This document shows positions 1 through 12,902 of a DNA stretch of 64,000 nucleotides, piece after piece. Under the pieces are notes generated by a model. It saw only the letters and a list, made by a program, of their open reading frames with translations. It was not told where the DNA came from and searched no databases. Numbering within the stretch: position 1 is the stretch's first letter; each line of letters starts with the position of its first letter. Source of the DNA: Fratercula arctica (lineage: Eukaryota > Chordata > Aves > Charadriiformes > Alcidae). The stretch covers positions 29,507,589 through 29,571,588 of the forward strand of contig CANTUZ010000011.1 of the NCBI GenBank assembly GCA_947846985.1. Reading direction: 5' to 3'. Made by a program: the position numbers and the translations under genes.

Positions 1-1689
1 CAGGATAGTAGTCCATGTTTAATTAACGTTCACAGGCTGGAATCATAGCCCGGTACGTTCTAACACTTCCTTTTGCAGATGGAGGTGCAGTTGCTCTTTT
101 CTTTTTGAACAACAGGAGAAGAAATCAGTCTGCGTGTATTGAGTAGAAGTTATTTCTAGAGATGCATGTTGGCATGCTGGGGTCATTGGTCCCCTTTGCA
201 GACAGAAGTAGAATATCTACTGAGAGAATATTGATCAGGCGTAGGCATTGGAGCAACGCCAGCTGACCATCCCTGCCAACGTGGACTTATGCTTTTGTGC
301 TTAGCCAGAACTTAAGTTGCTGTAGATTTTTTTTTTTTTTTTTAACTAATGAAAATCTGTCGAAGGGCTTTGATCATCTTTTCCATCTCCTGTACCTAAG
401 CATCTCTGCTGAAGTCCCAATTTCAACATTTTGCTGCTTTTTGTGAATCTGGCTTTATCTCGTTTGTCTCTTTTTTCCAGTGCTTCCAGCCATTTTCTGC
501 ACGTTCATTGTGTCTGTGCTATTAGCTCCTCTAAATACCACCTTCCTGTGAAAATTGCATCACTGTAATGGTATACCCCTGTGCAACAGTAAGTGACAAA
601 ATGTTGTGACTTTTTGAATAGAGGAGGATATTGTTTGCAGCAGAATTTCAGGGCAAAATCAGGAAGAAAACTTACAGTACAAAATAAGCACGAGTCAACT
701 TCATATTGTAAGCTCTTTGCAGTTTTAACTCCTTGCATGTTTTTAAGGCACATAGTACCTTGACAGCTCAACTGTACTAGCGAGAGTCATCTGCAATATT
801 TAAAACATTCTTCCTGGATCTTTTTGCACTCCTTAGACCTAGGTTGTGTGGACCTCTTGTTTGTAGCGGTCTGGGTTTATGTTCTTTCCAAGACCCACAG
901 GAAAAGAAGTGGTTGTCTCCTTCTACTTAATGATCTTATAAGCTTCAAGTCGTTAACATGCCTAAAGGAACACAGACCTGGAGAAGCAGAGATGCAACAT
1001 ACCTTGTCTGGGGCAGAAGGGAGGCAGGATGGGACTTGAGATTCATGCTAGAAAACCCGATTGTTTCCTTCCTTGTCTGATGCTAGTAGATAGACACTGT
1101 TATGCTTGTCTTCATTTGTATGAGTTTTAGCTGTTCTTAGGACATTACACAAAGATTTGTTTGTGCATCTTTGAGTTGTTGTACAGTGCATGCTTCGTAT
1201 GATGATCAAGGTTTGGTTGAGATGTAATTTAGTTCTGAAACTTGTATTAGTGCCGGAGAAGCGGGTGCACTAAAGTCTTAGATACGCAACTTAGCTGATG
1301 ATTATCACTATGCTAAATAGATTCTTCTGTCTGCTACAGCGCAATCAGCGGGTCTTAATTTTGGTGATGAAACTTCCTGAGTTTAAACAATTTTAAAACA
1401 AAAAGGCATTTCAGTAGCTCTCAGATATATAACATCTGCATACCCAACATTTGACTTGTAAATGTATCCTCCTTCTATTGTATAGTCTTTATATATATTA
1501 CTGCTTAACACTAGCTGCTTACACCGGGGCTAATGAAGCTCTGCTAATTGAGACAGTGGGGCAAAGTAGAAGGTAGCATGGAATGGACCTGAAACAGTCA
1601 TTTATGCTTGTAGCTGTGCCATTCCTGGCTTTGACTGGCCAAAAATGTAGACTGCTTTAGCCTAAATGCAACACAACTCATTCCTCGTT
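1..1689. other. Intronic sequence with no recognised gene
   Basis: Unique-looking AT-rich intron. A T17 run at 327-343 is the only simple repeat of note. Open frames on both strands are short and resemble nothing known. Confidence 0.7.
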
Positions 1690-2785
1690 AATTTGGAAAA
1701 GGTAATGGAGGTGAGGCTTATTCTGGATGTCATCTCTAAGCATGTGGAGGGAAAGAAGGTTATTGTGAGTGGATTGACCAAGGGGAAAACATGCTTAACC
1801 AATCTGCTAGCCTTCTGTGATGGCATGACTGGCTAGGTGGATGAGGGAGAGCACTGGGTGTTGTCTACCTCGACTTTAGCAAAGCTTCTGACAGTGTTTC
1901 GCCTAATGTCCTGATAGGTAAGTTTAGGAAGTGTGGGTTAGATGAGTGGACAGTGGGGTGGATTGAGAACTGGCTGAATGGCAGTGCTCAGAGGGTTGTG
2001 ATCAATGGTGCAGAGTCTAGTTGGAGACCTGTAGTTAGCAGCGTTCCCCAGGGGTCAGTACTGGGTACGGTCTTGTTCAACATATTCAATGACCGAGATG
2101 AGGAGACAGAGTCTACCCTCAGCAAGTTTGCTGATGACACAAAACTGTGAGGAGTGGCTGACACACCAGAAGGTTGTGCTGCCATTCAGTGAGACTTGGA
2201 CAGGCTGGAGAGTTGGGTGGAGAGGAACCTAATGAATCCTCCCCTTCTGCTTTGCCCTGGTGAGGCCACATCTGGAGTACTGTGTCCAGTTCTGGACTCC
2301 CTAGTTCAAAAAGACAGGGAACTACTGGAGAGAGTCTAGCAGAGGGCTAAGAAGATGATTAGGAGACTGGAGCAGCTCTCTTATGAGGAAAGACTGAGAG
2401 ACCTGGGTCTGTTTAGCCTAAAGAAGACAAGATGAGAGAGGATCTCATCACGCTTACAAATGTCTAAAGGGTGGATGTCTAGAGGGTGGTGCCAGACACT
2501 TTTCAGTGGTGCCCAGCGACCGGGCGAGGGGCAATGGGCACAAACTGGAACATGGGAAGTTCCATCTGAACATGAGGAAAAACTTCTTTACTCTGAGAGT
2601 AACAGAGCACTGGCACAAGCTGCCCAGAGAAGGTGTGGAATCTCCTTCTCTAGAGATATTAAAAACCCACCTGGACGCGTTCCTGTGCAGCCTGTTCCAG
2701 GTGACCCTGCTGTGGCAGGGGGATTGGACTAGAAGCTCTCCAGAGGCCCCTTCCAACCCCTGCCATTCTGTGATTCCTCTCCTCA
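1690..2785 (+). mobile_element. CR1 LINE fragment: 5'-truncated, internally deleted, with reverse transcriptase remnant and 3' end
   Basis: Reading the three + frames in turn gives CR1 ORF2 protein pieces. First come I-L-D-V-I-S-K-H-V-E and W-I-E-N-W-L-N-G, then V-P-Q-G-S-V-L-G and the reverse transcriptase box F-A-D-D-T-K-L at 2127-2147. After a gap come H-L-E-Y-C-V-Q-F, L-S-Y-E-E-R-L-R and, at 2563-2660, [10 protein letters not shown]. The 3' end at 2750-2775 reads TTCCAACCCCTGCCATTCTGTGATT, a typical avian CR1 tail. Stops (for example TGA straight after F-A-D-D-T-K-L), frameshifts and a deletion near 2234 show it is dead. Its 5' end is truncated, as is usual for CR1. Its good match to the family suggests it is the youngest element in the window. 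Confidence 0.95.
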
Positions 2786-3371
2786 TACACCATGTCCATT
2801 AGCTTATGAATACACGTTAAGATAATTGAATGAATCCTCTCTTAACTAATAGTAGGTTTTCAATCCCAAGAGTCATTGTGACTAATGCAGCATTCACAGT
2901 TTGTATCTGCTCAGTCATTTCCCTGTAACCTTTAACCTGATTTCTACCTTGTTTGAGAAGACAAAAATTTGCTCTTGGGAACTTGAAGGGCAATTAATTG
3001 TTGTAAATGTCTCCAAACAACATTAAGCCTTTGAGGAATGACTAAACAATCAAACAAACAAAAAAATCTGCAGGGCTGTAATATGCAGAAGCACTGTCTT
3101 TTAGTTGCACTGAAATATGGCACTGTCAGTGTTAAGGACATTTGTAAGAGAGGAAATCTTCCAGAACGAAATGTTCAACTGCGCTTTGAAATAGATCTCT
3201 TTCTCTCTCTTTAGTTGTCTTTAAAATGTCTGTTTTGTATTAAAGCAAAAAAATACAGGTATGCCATGATTTGATTTAGTGAAGCTGGCAATATTGTTTT
3301 TGAGAAAAATGAAGATCTTGGCTGGTTTGCTGCTGGTTTAATTTGGCTGTTGTCAGTGTCTATAATTCTTT

Positions 3372-3391
3372 AAAAAAAAAAAAAAAAAAAA
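3372..3391 (+). repeat. A20 homopolymer followed by GTTTTTTT
   Basis: Twenty consecutive A's followed by G and a T7 run, a pattern able to fold back on itself weakly. Likely length-polymorphic. Confidence 0.9.
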
Positions 3392-6300
3392 GTTTTTTTG
3401 TTGCAAAAGGTTACCCACTGGCTTTTGGATGGAAATGCTGTCTCTGGAGTCAGTGACCCTTTTATACTCTGCTGGTCTTGTTTGCAGTCTGCCATATCCA
3501 ATACTTCCTAGGTCAGACAGGTCATTGCAATGGTTCTGAATTCCTTTCTTTTTCACTATCTAAATTCCAGACTCTTTCCCCTTCCCCTTCCCCCCCTTCC
3601 TGCCTGTCTTGTTTCTATGAGTTTGTGCCATGCGTCTGCTTTGTCAGAACATGAACCATCTTCCTTCTTCTCAGGTAGTAACAGGAAAGGGGAAGATGGC
3701 TTGATTTTGGGTGTTCAGGCTGCTTCATTGCTCCTCTTTGTCCCATAGTCAAGTAGAAGAGGTTGTTTCCTTCAGTATTCCAGAGGTTCTGAGTGATGCC
3801 TGGCTCTCCCCTGCATGTATGAAGTGCTGTTTCAGCCGTCCTCACTGAAGTCCTCATCCTTGAGTACTCTCACATCCTTACCAAGCTCAACAGGTGCTCA
3901 TTTTTATTCACACTGAAGACCTGATCGGTTATATTTACTATGTGATGATTGTTTGTAGGATTCGACAAGATTTTTGAAAGGCTAAAGCTGAAAAAAACCC
4001 AGTCTTGTCAATAAATCTGCTGTCTGGAGCACTGAAGCTTGGTTGCCATCTCTGTCCTCTGCTTTGGCCTGGAGTTGTCCCACATATCTGACACTCCTAA
4101 ATTGCTGCAGGTTTTTCTCTCAGATTTTTTATACACATTGCAGAGAGACGCGGCGTCAAGTTTCATATGCCAAACTGGCTGAATCATGTTTTTGAAGACC
4201 CTAGTGAGCATGAGAGCTCATAATGACAAGGCTCTTGGTGAGATGTATTTAGTGATTACAATTAGGCCAAGGCCAGAAGCGTCTTACCTACAATCTGAAG
4301 GAAGTCACATCCGCTGTCTTTTTCTCTCATGCGGGCTTGATAGAATAAAAATAATATTGTATACATTACTGGTGTAGGAGAATTGCCCATTAATGCTGAC
4401 ATAAATGGTACGTGTACTTGAGATGTGACCCAGACGTAGGACTACATAGTCTTTCCTCAGGCTTTTGGCTACACACCATCCCTTCCCCTTGTTGTTCTAT
4501 CTCCCTCACAGGAGATAAAATACAGAAATATGAGTAAAGCAAACTAAGCTGTAAGCGGGTTTGCTTTATTATTGACTGGCTCTAGTCCTGAAATTAATAG
4601 TTGACTCCTAACATAAAGTAACACTGAAATACAGGCAGTTAAAGGCTAAAACAGTTTGTTGTTCTCCTTTTCCCCCTAAAGCTACTCTGACAACCTTTTT
4701 TGAAGCCTGTCATTGATGATACGACTAAAGACTTATCAAATCAATTGATGTTAACAAGTTTTTACTTGTCATATAAGCAAAATACTATTGACAGATTGAC
4801 AAACATCTCTGCAGAAAAAATGTTCCACATTGACATCTGTTAACTCATATCCAGGGAATAATTAATATCAAACACACAAAACTTAATTTGTTTTTTGGTT
4901 TGGTTTTCTTTCCATTTATTCTTTAGTCTCCAAATTCAAATTATTGTTTTATTAATATGGAGTAGGCATTCTTATTCCTGTCACTTTACTTTGCCTGTTT
5001 GCTTATGTCAGAGGCATCTCTCTGTCCACCTCAGTGATGGGAAGAATAATGGCACTGATGTGTCTTGCCGTTAAGTTGCACGTGAAGCAGCAGCCTTGGG
5101 ACTTTTATTTCCCCGGCATCTGAGGGAGTGGACAGAATTCTGAAAGAGGGTATCATTAAATCATACATTTGCAATTCACTTATTTTCCAGCTGTGCTTGG
5201 TGTGAAAGTAATACAGTTTATCCATCCTTATTATTTAAGACATTTTTATCGCCGGTTTATCCTTTTGGCTTGAGGGATTTTTAGTATTAGTTTTCTTTAA
5301 ATTGCAGTCCATTATGTGGCAACAGAAGGGACAACATTATGCTAAGAGGAAAGATTTGGGATATTTCTTTCTCAGATTTCAGAAATAAAAATAAGGTTGC
5401 CTTGTATAATTTATTTGGTCTTTATTTTGGGTGAATTCAGAATTGGATGAGCTAGTTCAGTTAAGACAATTCAGAAGGTCTGCAAGCGTTCAGGCAGTTT
5501 GGAGTGTGGTAACTATATCGCTGTGTTATTGGACTGTTTGCTCTCACTCTGCAATTTTAAGCAAGGACTTGCTCCCAGTTTTAGGGGGAAGGGCTCTTTT
5601 GAGTCTGGTTTCTAACTAGGCTTGACTACATAGCTGAGGGTTTCGTCCTGGAAGTTGTGCAAAAATCTGTCTTACTCGGTCAGTCAGTGCCTGGTGTTTG
5701 ACTGTTGGGTTACAAGCCTGAGCCAGAAAGGGGTTTTGGCAGATAAGCTTTTTTTCAGAGTTGCCAGGTGCCTGTTTTGTTCCCAGCCAATTATTCCCTG
5801 CATCCTGCCCACTGAGGCAACGTTTCAAACAGTCTGGGAGAAAAGCGAGTGGAAGAAGAGGAGGATAATGTTGTCACATGGCATTCCTGATCCAGGATTG
5901 AGCACTGAGACATTATAATCGCATCAAATAAAAATAATGGCGGCAGCCAAGTTGTGAGTGCAGGCAGTTTGCACAGCTGTTTAATGTGATCTGCAGAATG
6001 TCTGGTGCAGTATTAGTCATGCCAATCAGTCAAGGCTATCAAGTCTGTCTCAACCAAGAGGAAGAGTTGCAGCTTGAACATCCAAGGTAACATCCAGAAA
6101 CAAAGAACCAACTTGTCTGATTTTCTTCTAGAGCTGCCTTTACCCATTGATGAGAATGATTAATAATGCTGTTAGTCCTGGAAGTTTTGTATCAAGTGAG
6201 AGGAAGGCTGCTTTGGAGAGTGGGAAATGGACTATTAAGCTTTAAAAGTCATAAATAAAAAGTGTGTGAAGGTTTTAAAAATACAAAAATTAAAGTGGCT

Positions 6301-7356
6301 ACACTTGCTGCGATAGCGAGCCTTATCCTAGTTAGAGCATAGGCTGGTTGTGAATAGTTTGTCATATGTTTTCTGCATTTAACTAATTGTCTGTGGTGGA
6401 TTTCTCAGTGTTACAATAACACGAAACCATAGATCAGCAGGACCAGATAACCTTCTCTATCACACATGCAGCCTATGTCAGTGCGTGTGTGAAGAAAAAA
6501 AATGAAATGTAAATAGCGTTCAGTTATGGACATATATTAGAGTGCTAGCATTGGATTTGTTTGAATTGTCAGATTGCATGTTATTTCAGATAATGGAGAG
6601 AAACCCTATTCTTACATAGTCATTAGAAATCTTTTTGCTTTCTCCTTCAAATATCATGCATCCTTTACACACTTCATTACCCAGCTCTTCTTTACACAGC
6701 ATGAAAAGTCTTTATGCTGTGTGTGTTTTTCTGATTCACGCAAGAGGGTGAAGCATCATATGCTGTTTTGAGTACTCTAAAAGCTGTAGCTGAAAAGTTA
6801 TTGTAGTGAAAAATATCTGTGTGTTATAGTATAGCGTTCCATGAGTGCTTACTCTAAGTCCAGTGCTCGCACCTCTGCATAGCCCTTTATAGTCCAGCGG
6901 GGTATCTGAAACTGGTGGCACTGAATTTAGTGGATCCTTTTGAAAGTTCAGGCTTTGACTGCTCTTTTTCCCCTCTCTGTGTGAACTGTGGGTTACAATA
7001 CTCATCTGCCATAGATGACCACTCTCAACACTGATCAAAAATTATATAGTCCCTTAAAAAAAAAAAAGTGCTATGGAGATGATGATAGTTATCACTGTTC
7101 CTCTACTGCTTGTTACCTAGCCCTATCCTACTGGCGGTTTTGTACTCAGCATTGTTTTTGTAGAAGTGAAGTATTAATTTATTTATTTTTTTAAGTCATA
7201 ATCCGTAAACCTGTTGGTTTGTGTTGCAATTTTGACATTTGCGTAAGACTATGTCTAATCAATCATTGAAGTATACAACATATTTTTGGAAGCTGGATCT
7301 TACTATGTCATCTTGGTACTATCTCCTAATAGCATGTAGAAAGCCCCTTTTGCCTT

Positions 7357-7382
7357 GGGGGGGGGTGTGTGTGTGTGTGTGT
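7357..7382 (+). repeat. G9 followed by (TG)8 microsatellite
   Basis: Nine G's run straight into alternating TG. This is a compound simple repeat, likely polymorphic. Confidence 0.9.
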
Positions 7383-7535
7383 ATAAACATGTAGGGAGAG
7401 ACCATCCTTTTCTCTTATTTAAAATACACAGAAGACTCGAGGGGTGAAAGACAAACCAGACACAAAAAAAACTGAAGGAGACCTTCAGTTAACCTGGGTA
7501 ATCGCCCAGAGTTGTAGGTCAATGTCTGCCTCGGT

Positions 7536-7760
7536 AAGGCAAGAAGTAGTAAAGTTTAAATGCAGCAAAGGAATTTAGGTTAGCTGTTCTGAAGATTGTC
7601 CAGCAGAAGAGGCAGTTGAGTCCTGCAGCAGTTTGTTTTGGGAACTTACAGGCTATCCAGCACCACAAGTTTTTAAGAACTAGCTAAACAAAAATTTATC
7701 CAGGGTGTTTCAGGAAGAGTTGATCCTGCCTTGGGGCCAATGGATGGACGGGAGGTTTCT
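7536..7760 (+). mobile_element. Old CR1-type LINE 3' fragment, highly diverged
   Basis: The order of words follows the CR1 3' end: GGCAAGAAGTAGT, TTTAAATGCAGCAAAGGAA, TTTAGGTTAG, TTTTTAAGAACTAGCTAAACA, then AGGAAGAGTTGATCCTGCC and AATGGATGGAC. Identity is much lower than for the copy at 1.7-2.8 kb, so this is an older subfamily. Boundaries are approximate. Confidence 0.65.
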
Positions 7761-8281
7761 TTTCCTCTTTCGGAGAACCAGCCCTAACTTAAAGCTGTGA
7801 TTAGTAGTTTTATAGGGGCAATAATGCCTTGGCTTTTGAAGCTTGTAGAAATTTAAGATTACTATCGTAGGATGACAGTTTGTAGAGGTAGAAAAGACCT
7901 ATTAGAGCACAGAAACATCCTGTAAAGCTGGAAAAAGCTGACAAAGGCATATTTTATTTTCTGCCTCAGAAGTTTGTACAAATACTTTGCCTTTAAGCAA
8001 GGATATTGGAGCAGCTCATAATTCTTTTATAGAACTATAATTCTATAGGAGTAATCTAGGGGTTTCCCCACATCTTTATTAGCACTGCATTGGTGAGAAA
8101 ATATAAACTAATAAACTTTAACAAGGATTTCTTCTAATGTGTCTTTGCAGTTTTGTGAGACTTAATGTGAAATGACTAGTCCTCTTTTAGAGCACTTACA
8201 GTATTGAAAAGGCATTCTTTCATTTCATTGAAGCATTTGTAGAGACTGATAGCATATTGCCAATATTTATGAAAATGTGAG

Positions 8282-8333
8282 GACAATTATGCATTTAAAA
8301 TGCATAATTGAATTGTCTTGATTTATAATCAAG
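8282..8333. repeat. Two adjacent perfect inverted repeats (12-bp and 7-bp arms) with a third overlapping pairing
   Basis: CAATTATGCATT at 8284-8295 is exactly complementary to AATGCATAATTG at 8299-8310, with a 3-base loop. CTTGATT at 8317-8323 pairs with AATCAAG at 8327-8333, again with a 3-base loop. GACAATT at 8282-8288 also pairs with AATTGTC at 8311-8317, so alternative folds compete. The arms carry ATGCAT and AATTA words of the kind bound by POU and homeodomain proteins. Function is unknown. Confidence 0.9.
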
Positions 8334-9451
8334 AGTCATGTATTTTTCAAGACCGTATGTAGTGTTGAGTCCTAAGTAATTGATATGTAAATATACTTTA
8401 ACATGAATTTGCCATTATTTATAGGCACTGACAGCTTGAATGCCTTTTGGCATTTTAGAGCTGGCTCTAATGAATCTTAAGAACTGGATATGAAAATAAA
8501 CTTCCTAAGCAAGAGGAAAACTTGCAGAGATTTTGTAATCATCTCCTTGTAGTGGAATAAGGGAAAATCAAAAATGTTTCCTTAAAAGGTAAATGCTGAA
8601 ATTTTGTGGAGGAACCACAATAAAAATTGAGCTGTCAGGTTTCGATGGAATTTGAAATGTTGGTGTGCCAGTTACCCTATCTGTATGGGATCCCTTCTAA
8701 AGTAGGGACAGAGGAGCAGACATTTCCGTTTCCTTGGAATTCAGTCTGCCTCATCCTTTTGAGCTGGCTGCCGTGTGGTCAAGGCTTGCTGTATTTTCCT
8801 GCTTGTTTGGAGGTACATCTAATTAATGATCAGAGTGGTAGAGGGATTTTTTTATTGGGTTCTTTGTTGATTAGTGCTTGGGACTGGAGAATCTGGACTT
8901 TTCTGAGATATCCACTGATGAGGCAGTACGGCTGAGCCTGTGGTGGGAAGTGTTTAAGAGAAGTCCATGGTAATGGGTATGGGATTGTACATGTAATGTC
9001 ATAGTGTAGTATTACCCCTCTTGTTCCAAACCAGGGCCTAAAGTGAAAGGTGAGGGCTACAGGCAGTGAATCTCCATCGTGAAAACCTTGCCGGCATCAC
9101 CTCTAACGGCCAAATGCCCGATGTCATATCCAGCGTGTGCCATACAGTGTGCAGTTATGTTTGTGTCTCAGTATTGCCTAGTAAAAGGAAATGGCCATGC
9201 ATAATACCTTAGAAAAGTGTTTAATCCTTTACTGTATACTTTACAAATTGATGAAATTTTGAAAATCTATGTGACTCGTTTCACAATTAGCGAGGATGAA
9301 AAGAGAAGATGTTTTAGGAATCTCAATTTGGTAATTCATCTTGGTGAGATGAGTGATTTATTATGCATCTATTTATAGGTCATCTGTCTAGCAAATTTAC
9401 AGGAGAATGAAAGACAAATCATTGGATAATATAAGTAGGAAATAGTATATT

Positions 9452-9465
9452 AAAAAAAAAAAAAA
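9452..9465 (+). repeat. A14 homopolymer
   Basis: Fourteen A's in an AT-rich intron. No source element was recognised. Confidence 0.85.
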
Positions 9466-10366
9466 GTTGTAGGTGTCCTTACTTAAACTCTTCTGTAGAG
9501 AAAATCACATTTTAATACTCATTATTTTTAAGTGGTTTGAGGTGTTACGGCTGTCTAGGAAAGTGTTTGTTCTTTCCATCAAAATTAAGAAATTTAATCA
9601 CCTTACCTCCGTCTGTTCTTGATAGAAACAGGCCTAGATGATGAACTGTATATTTCAAGTAGGTGCTTCTAGCCATTTGTACTGGGTAAGACACGCTCTT
9701 CTTCTGACAGTGAAATGAATATCAGCTGGTTTTACTTATAGTTTTGGAAGCATCCTCGATAGATGGAGCACAGGTAGAGAAAGCATAGGTTAGTTGAAGA
9801 ATAAGACCTGATTTTGGGAGGAAAAGAAAATGGTGAAACATGGAAAAATTAATGAGCATTTTCCCATCATTAAATTATTTTTTAAAGACAGAAGAATAAA
9901 GGGCCTGATCTTGCTAAAATTTTTATTGTAAAGATATGTCTATACTTAAAAAAAATGGGGGGGGAGGTATTTGAAACAGTTTATTAAAATGGACTTTTTG
10001 TCTCTAAGCTGAAGAAGTGCAGTGATGTGGTCATTGGGGAAGAGGAGTGAATTACATAAAAAAAATACAGCTGTTGCACTTGTCTCTGCAGTGACACTTG
10101 TGCTCTGGTTTGCATCCTAATACAGGGAATAGATTATGATGGGCGATCTTGTCCTAACCTATTATTATTAATCCATATGCCACCTGAAATGATTGGTGCA
10201 GTGGTGTGAGCAAGAATAATATGCAGGTCAGGCAAATAAGTAGCTTTTAAATTCATTGGCATCTTTTTAAGAAAAAGATCTGTTAGAACATCCACCCATT
10301 TCCATGGAAATGGGATTTTGAGGTGCAGTGTATCCTCAGATATTTTCTGTATTCCACTGTAGATGC

Positions 10367-10408
10367 CTCTTTTTTCTTTTTTTTTTTCTTTTTTTCTTTC
10401 CTTTTTTG
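10367..10408 (+). repeat. Polypyrimidine tract (T-rich with C)
   Basis: About 40 bases of T runs broken by single C's. On the minus strand it reads as a spurious lysine/glutamate-rich frame, which is an artefact of the composition. Confidence 0.9.
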
Positions 10409-10841
10409 TTAGCATTGGGGAAGGGAATGTATTTTTCTAAAGTATGTAGACTGTGGTTTTGGGGCAGGATACGCTCTGCCTTCCCAGTCAGAGGAATGCA
10501 TTTAATTTGTATTTGAGTAAGAAAAGTACTCGTTGGCCTGTGTTCATCCATTCATCTGCATAGCTGAGCACAGAGTGATGAAAAAGCTTTGGAAAAGAAA
10601 AATTATTTGAAATATGACTTAATGAAAGAGGGAAAAGCTATTTCTTTCCCTTGAATCTCTGTTTTGTTTCAGGTGGGACCGAATTATTTCAGAACTGCAT
10701 TGTTCATGCTCCAATTCAACAAGATATTCAAACCTGTTTCAAGTTTTGATATTTTATTATCTATTATTCTGAGTGGATGGGTAAAGCTGAAATAAATGAG
10801 CCTATTCACTTTTAAAGCTTGTCGTGTGTTTAAGTACTTGG

Positions 10842-10863
10842 CAAATCAAGTCCAAATCAAGTC
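10842..10863 (+). repeat. 11-bp tandem duplication
   Basis: CAAATCAAGTC occurs twice in direct succession, with no mismatch. Confidence 0.95.
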
Positions 10864-12888
10864 CACAACTACCACAAATGAGTAAGTCTTAGTCTTATTG
10901 CTAGAGGTTTAGTTTCATCTTCTACTAGAAAAACTATCCTCTTACAGGAAGATGAAAGTTAGTCCTATTTCTCAAAAGATGTTTTCTGTATTGTACCTTT
11001 CAATATTTTGTTGTACTAGGCAGTCTCTGAAATCAGGTGTTTTCTTTAGAGTAGTGAGAAAAGTGGGAAGCTTATCTCTTCGAGTGCTCATACTTTTGAT
11101 AGCAATCTGCAGAAAACAGGAGTTATTCCATCTCCCAGTGCCTGGTTCTTTTATGCATGTAGTCTAGGGGGTGGAAGAATAGGAGTAATATTCCAAACAG
11201 GCTCTGTGGGCATCTGACCACGGTTCCTTCAGTTGCACAGGAGATCAACTGATATAGGTGGCTCCAATATACTGACTGTGAGTGGGAAATAGAGGTGCGT
11301 AGAGTCTGCATAAAGCAGCATGAGGCTGTAAAGGACATGGTCCGCAGAAATAACCACATCAGTCAAAAACCAGGCAAAACTTGGGGACTGTCTCTGCAAA
11401 TGTGTTGGATTTTGTGATTGTCATGCTATTATCTCATACACCACGCTTTTGAGCTATTCTTGAGAAAAACACATTATTATGTATTGTCTATCAGGCAAAG
11501 TGGACACATCTTGTTCATTTGATCTTTCAGTGACTTTGGATTGAATTAAATGTATAGCCCTGAGCTTAATTACCTTTTTGAATTTTCTTTAGGGTTCTAG
11601 CTAATACCTTTGGGAAGGGATATAGTTTCCCTGTAGGGTTTGTTTGTTTGTTTTTTAAACTTTTCTCTCCATTCTAACAATCCACTTTTGTTTGTTTTGT
11701 ATTCCCAAGCACCCTAGCAGCTGCTGGCTTAACTCTGGTGAGTAGAAAGCAGGAAATTTTTGCTCCCCCATAGTTCCCCTCTTTTTGTAACAATTTGGAG
11801 GATGTTACCTCTCTGTCCTCTTTATTCAACAGAATCCAGCTTTCATTTGCTATGTGGGTACCTTCTAAAGCACTTGAGGGGAAAATAATCTTAAATACCT
11901 GTATTTAATAAACACATTCCCTTTCCATTATTAAAATGACCGCATGGATTCCTTTATAAAATGTGGACTGAAAGTCTAGTGAAAACTGAAATGAATAATT
12001 CAGCCTTCTACCAACAAGGACTGATTCATTCCAACAAATCTATGAGCAAAATTGTATATTCTTTTTTTTAATTGGGTAAAGTGTACTTTCAAATTAGCTG
12101 GATAAGGTTATGTACCTCGTTCTGGTGCTTCTTGCTGAATTACAGGGGAATTCCCTCTGGTGCGGAATGCCCAAGGCAGGGATTTCATATGGCAGAAGGC
12201 AGCAGAGAGCCGGGGAGGGGCTGGAAGCTACAAACTGGGCTACTGCTGTCTTTTGGCATAGCTTACAAAGCTCGGGTCCTGGATAGGCTCTGCTTGTCAA
12301 GAGAAAAGTGGGTCCCAGTTCCCAAACATTTTCCTATTTCTCTGTTGTAAAGCAGAATAGAAATAGTAAGCTATTTTTTTGCAATGGTAGTACCTCAATG
12401 ATAACATAAAATGTCACTTTAACTGAAGGGTTTTAACTGACGCTCTGAGATTTTTTTTAATGGAAACTGTTGATTTTTCTTTGGGTTGGTGAAAGACCAC
12501 ACATTTCTTCAAGGGAAGAGGACTGACTTAATGAAAAAAGTTGAAAACTTAGGTTTTAATCAAGTGTTTGGTTTTGTTTTTTTTTTTAAATGGAAAAATA
12601 CTCAACCAATTTGAGCCAAATTGCTTTGAAAATTACAGCTAAAAGAAGGTACGGGCCTGTGTGTGGAAAGACAGGTCAATAATGTGTGACCAAACAGATC
12701 TTGCTGAAATTTCAAAAATTATTCAGAGGTTTCCAGCAGGAAAAAAAGGTAAAAAAATTTAAAATTTTTTTCAAGCAATTGAAGGAGTTGATCAAGAATA
12801 AGGTAGCCTTACTTGTTGCAAATTGCTGTATAATTTCTTCTGTTCAGCAGAGTGGAGCAGGTACTATTTCAGATACTCCTAATGAATT

Positions 12889-12902
12889 AAAAAAAAAAAA
12901 AA
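12889..12902 (+). repeat. A14 homopolymer
   Basis: Short A run preceded by GAATT and followed by TTCAC. Confidence 0.85.

Larger units (their letters stand above)
2790..7535. other. Intronic sequence with no recognised gene
   Basis: AT-rich unique sequence holding an A20 run, a C/T-rich patch near 3575-3600 and a G9(TG)8 microsatellite near 7.36 kb. A 'CAATAATGGCGGC' patch near 5933 is the only CpG-bearing spot that stands out. No exon-like or tRNA-like structure was recognised. Confidence 0.6.

Noticed and set aside
7870..7930. Possible antisense CR1 tail beside the sense CR1 remnant
   Set aside because: The match is about 40 bases of low identity, too weak to list as a separate element.
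10134..10551. Lysine/glutamate-rich minus-strand frames
   Set aside because: They are the translation of the polypyrimidine tract at 10367-10408.
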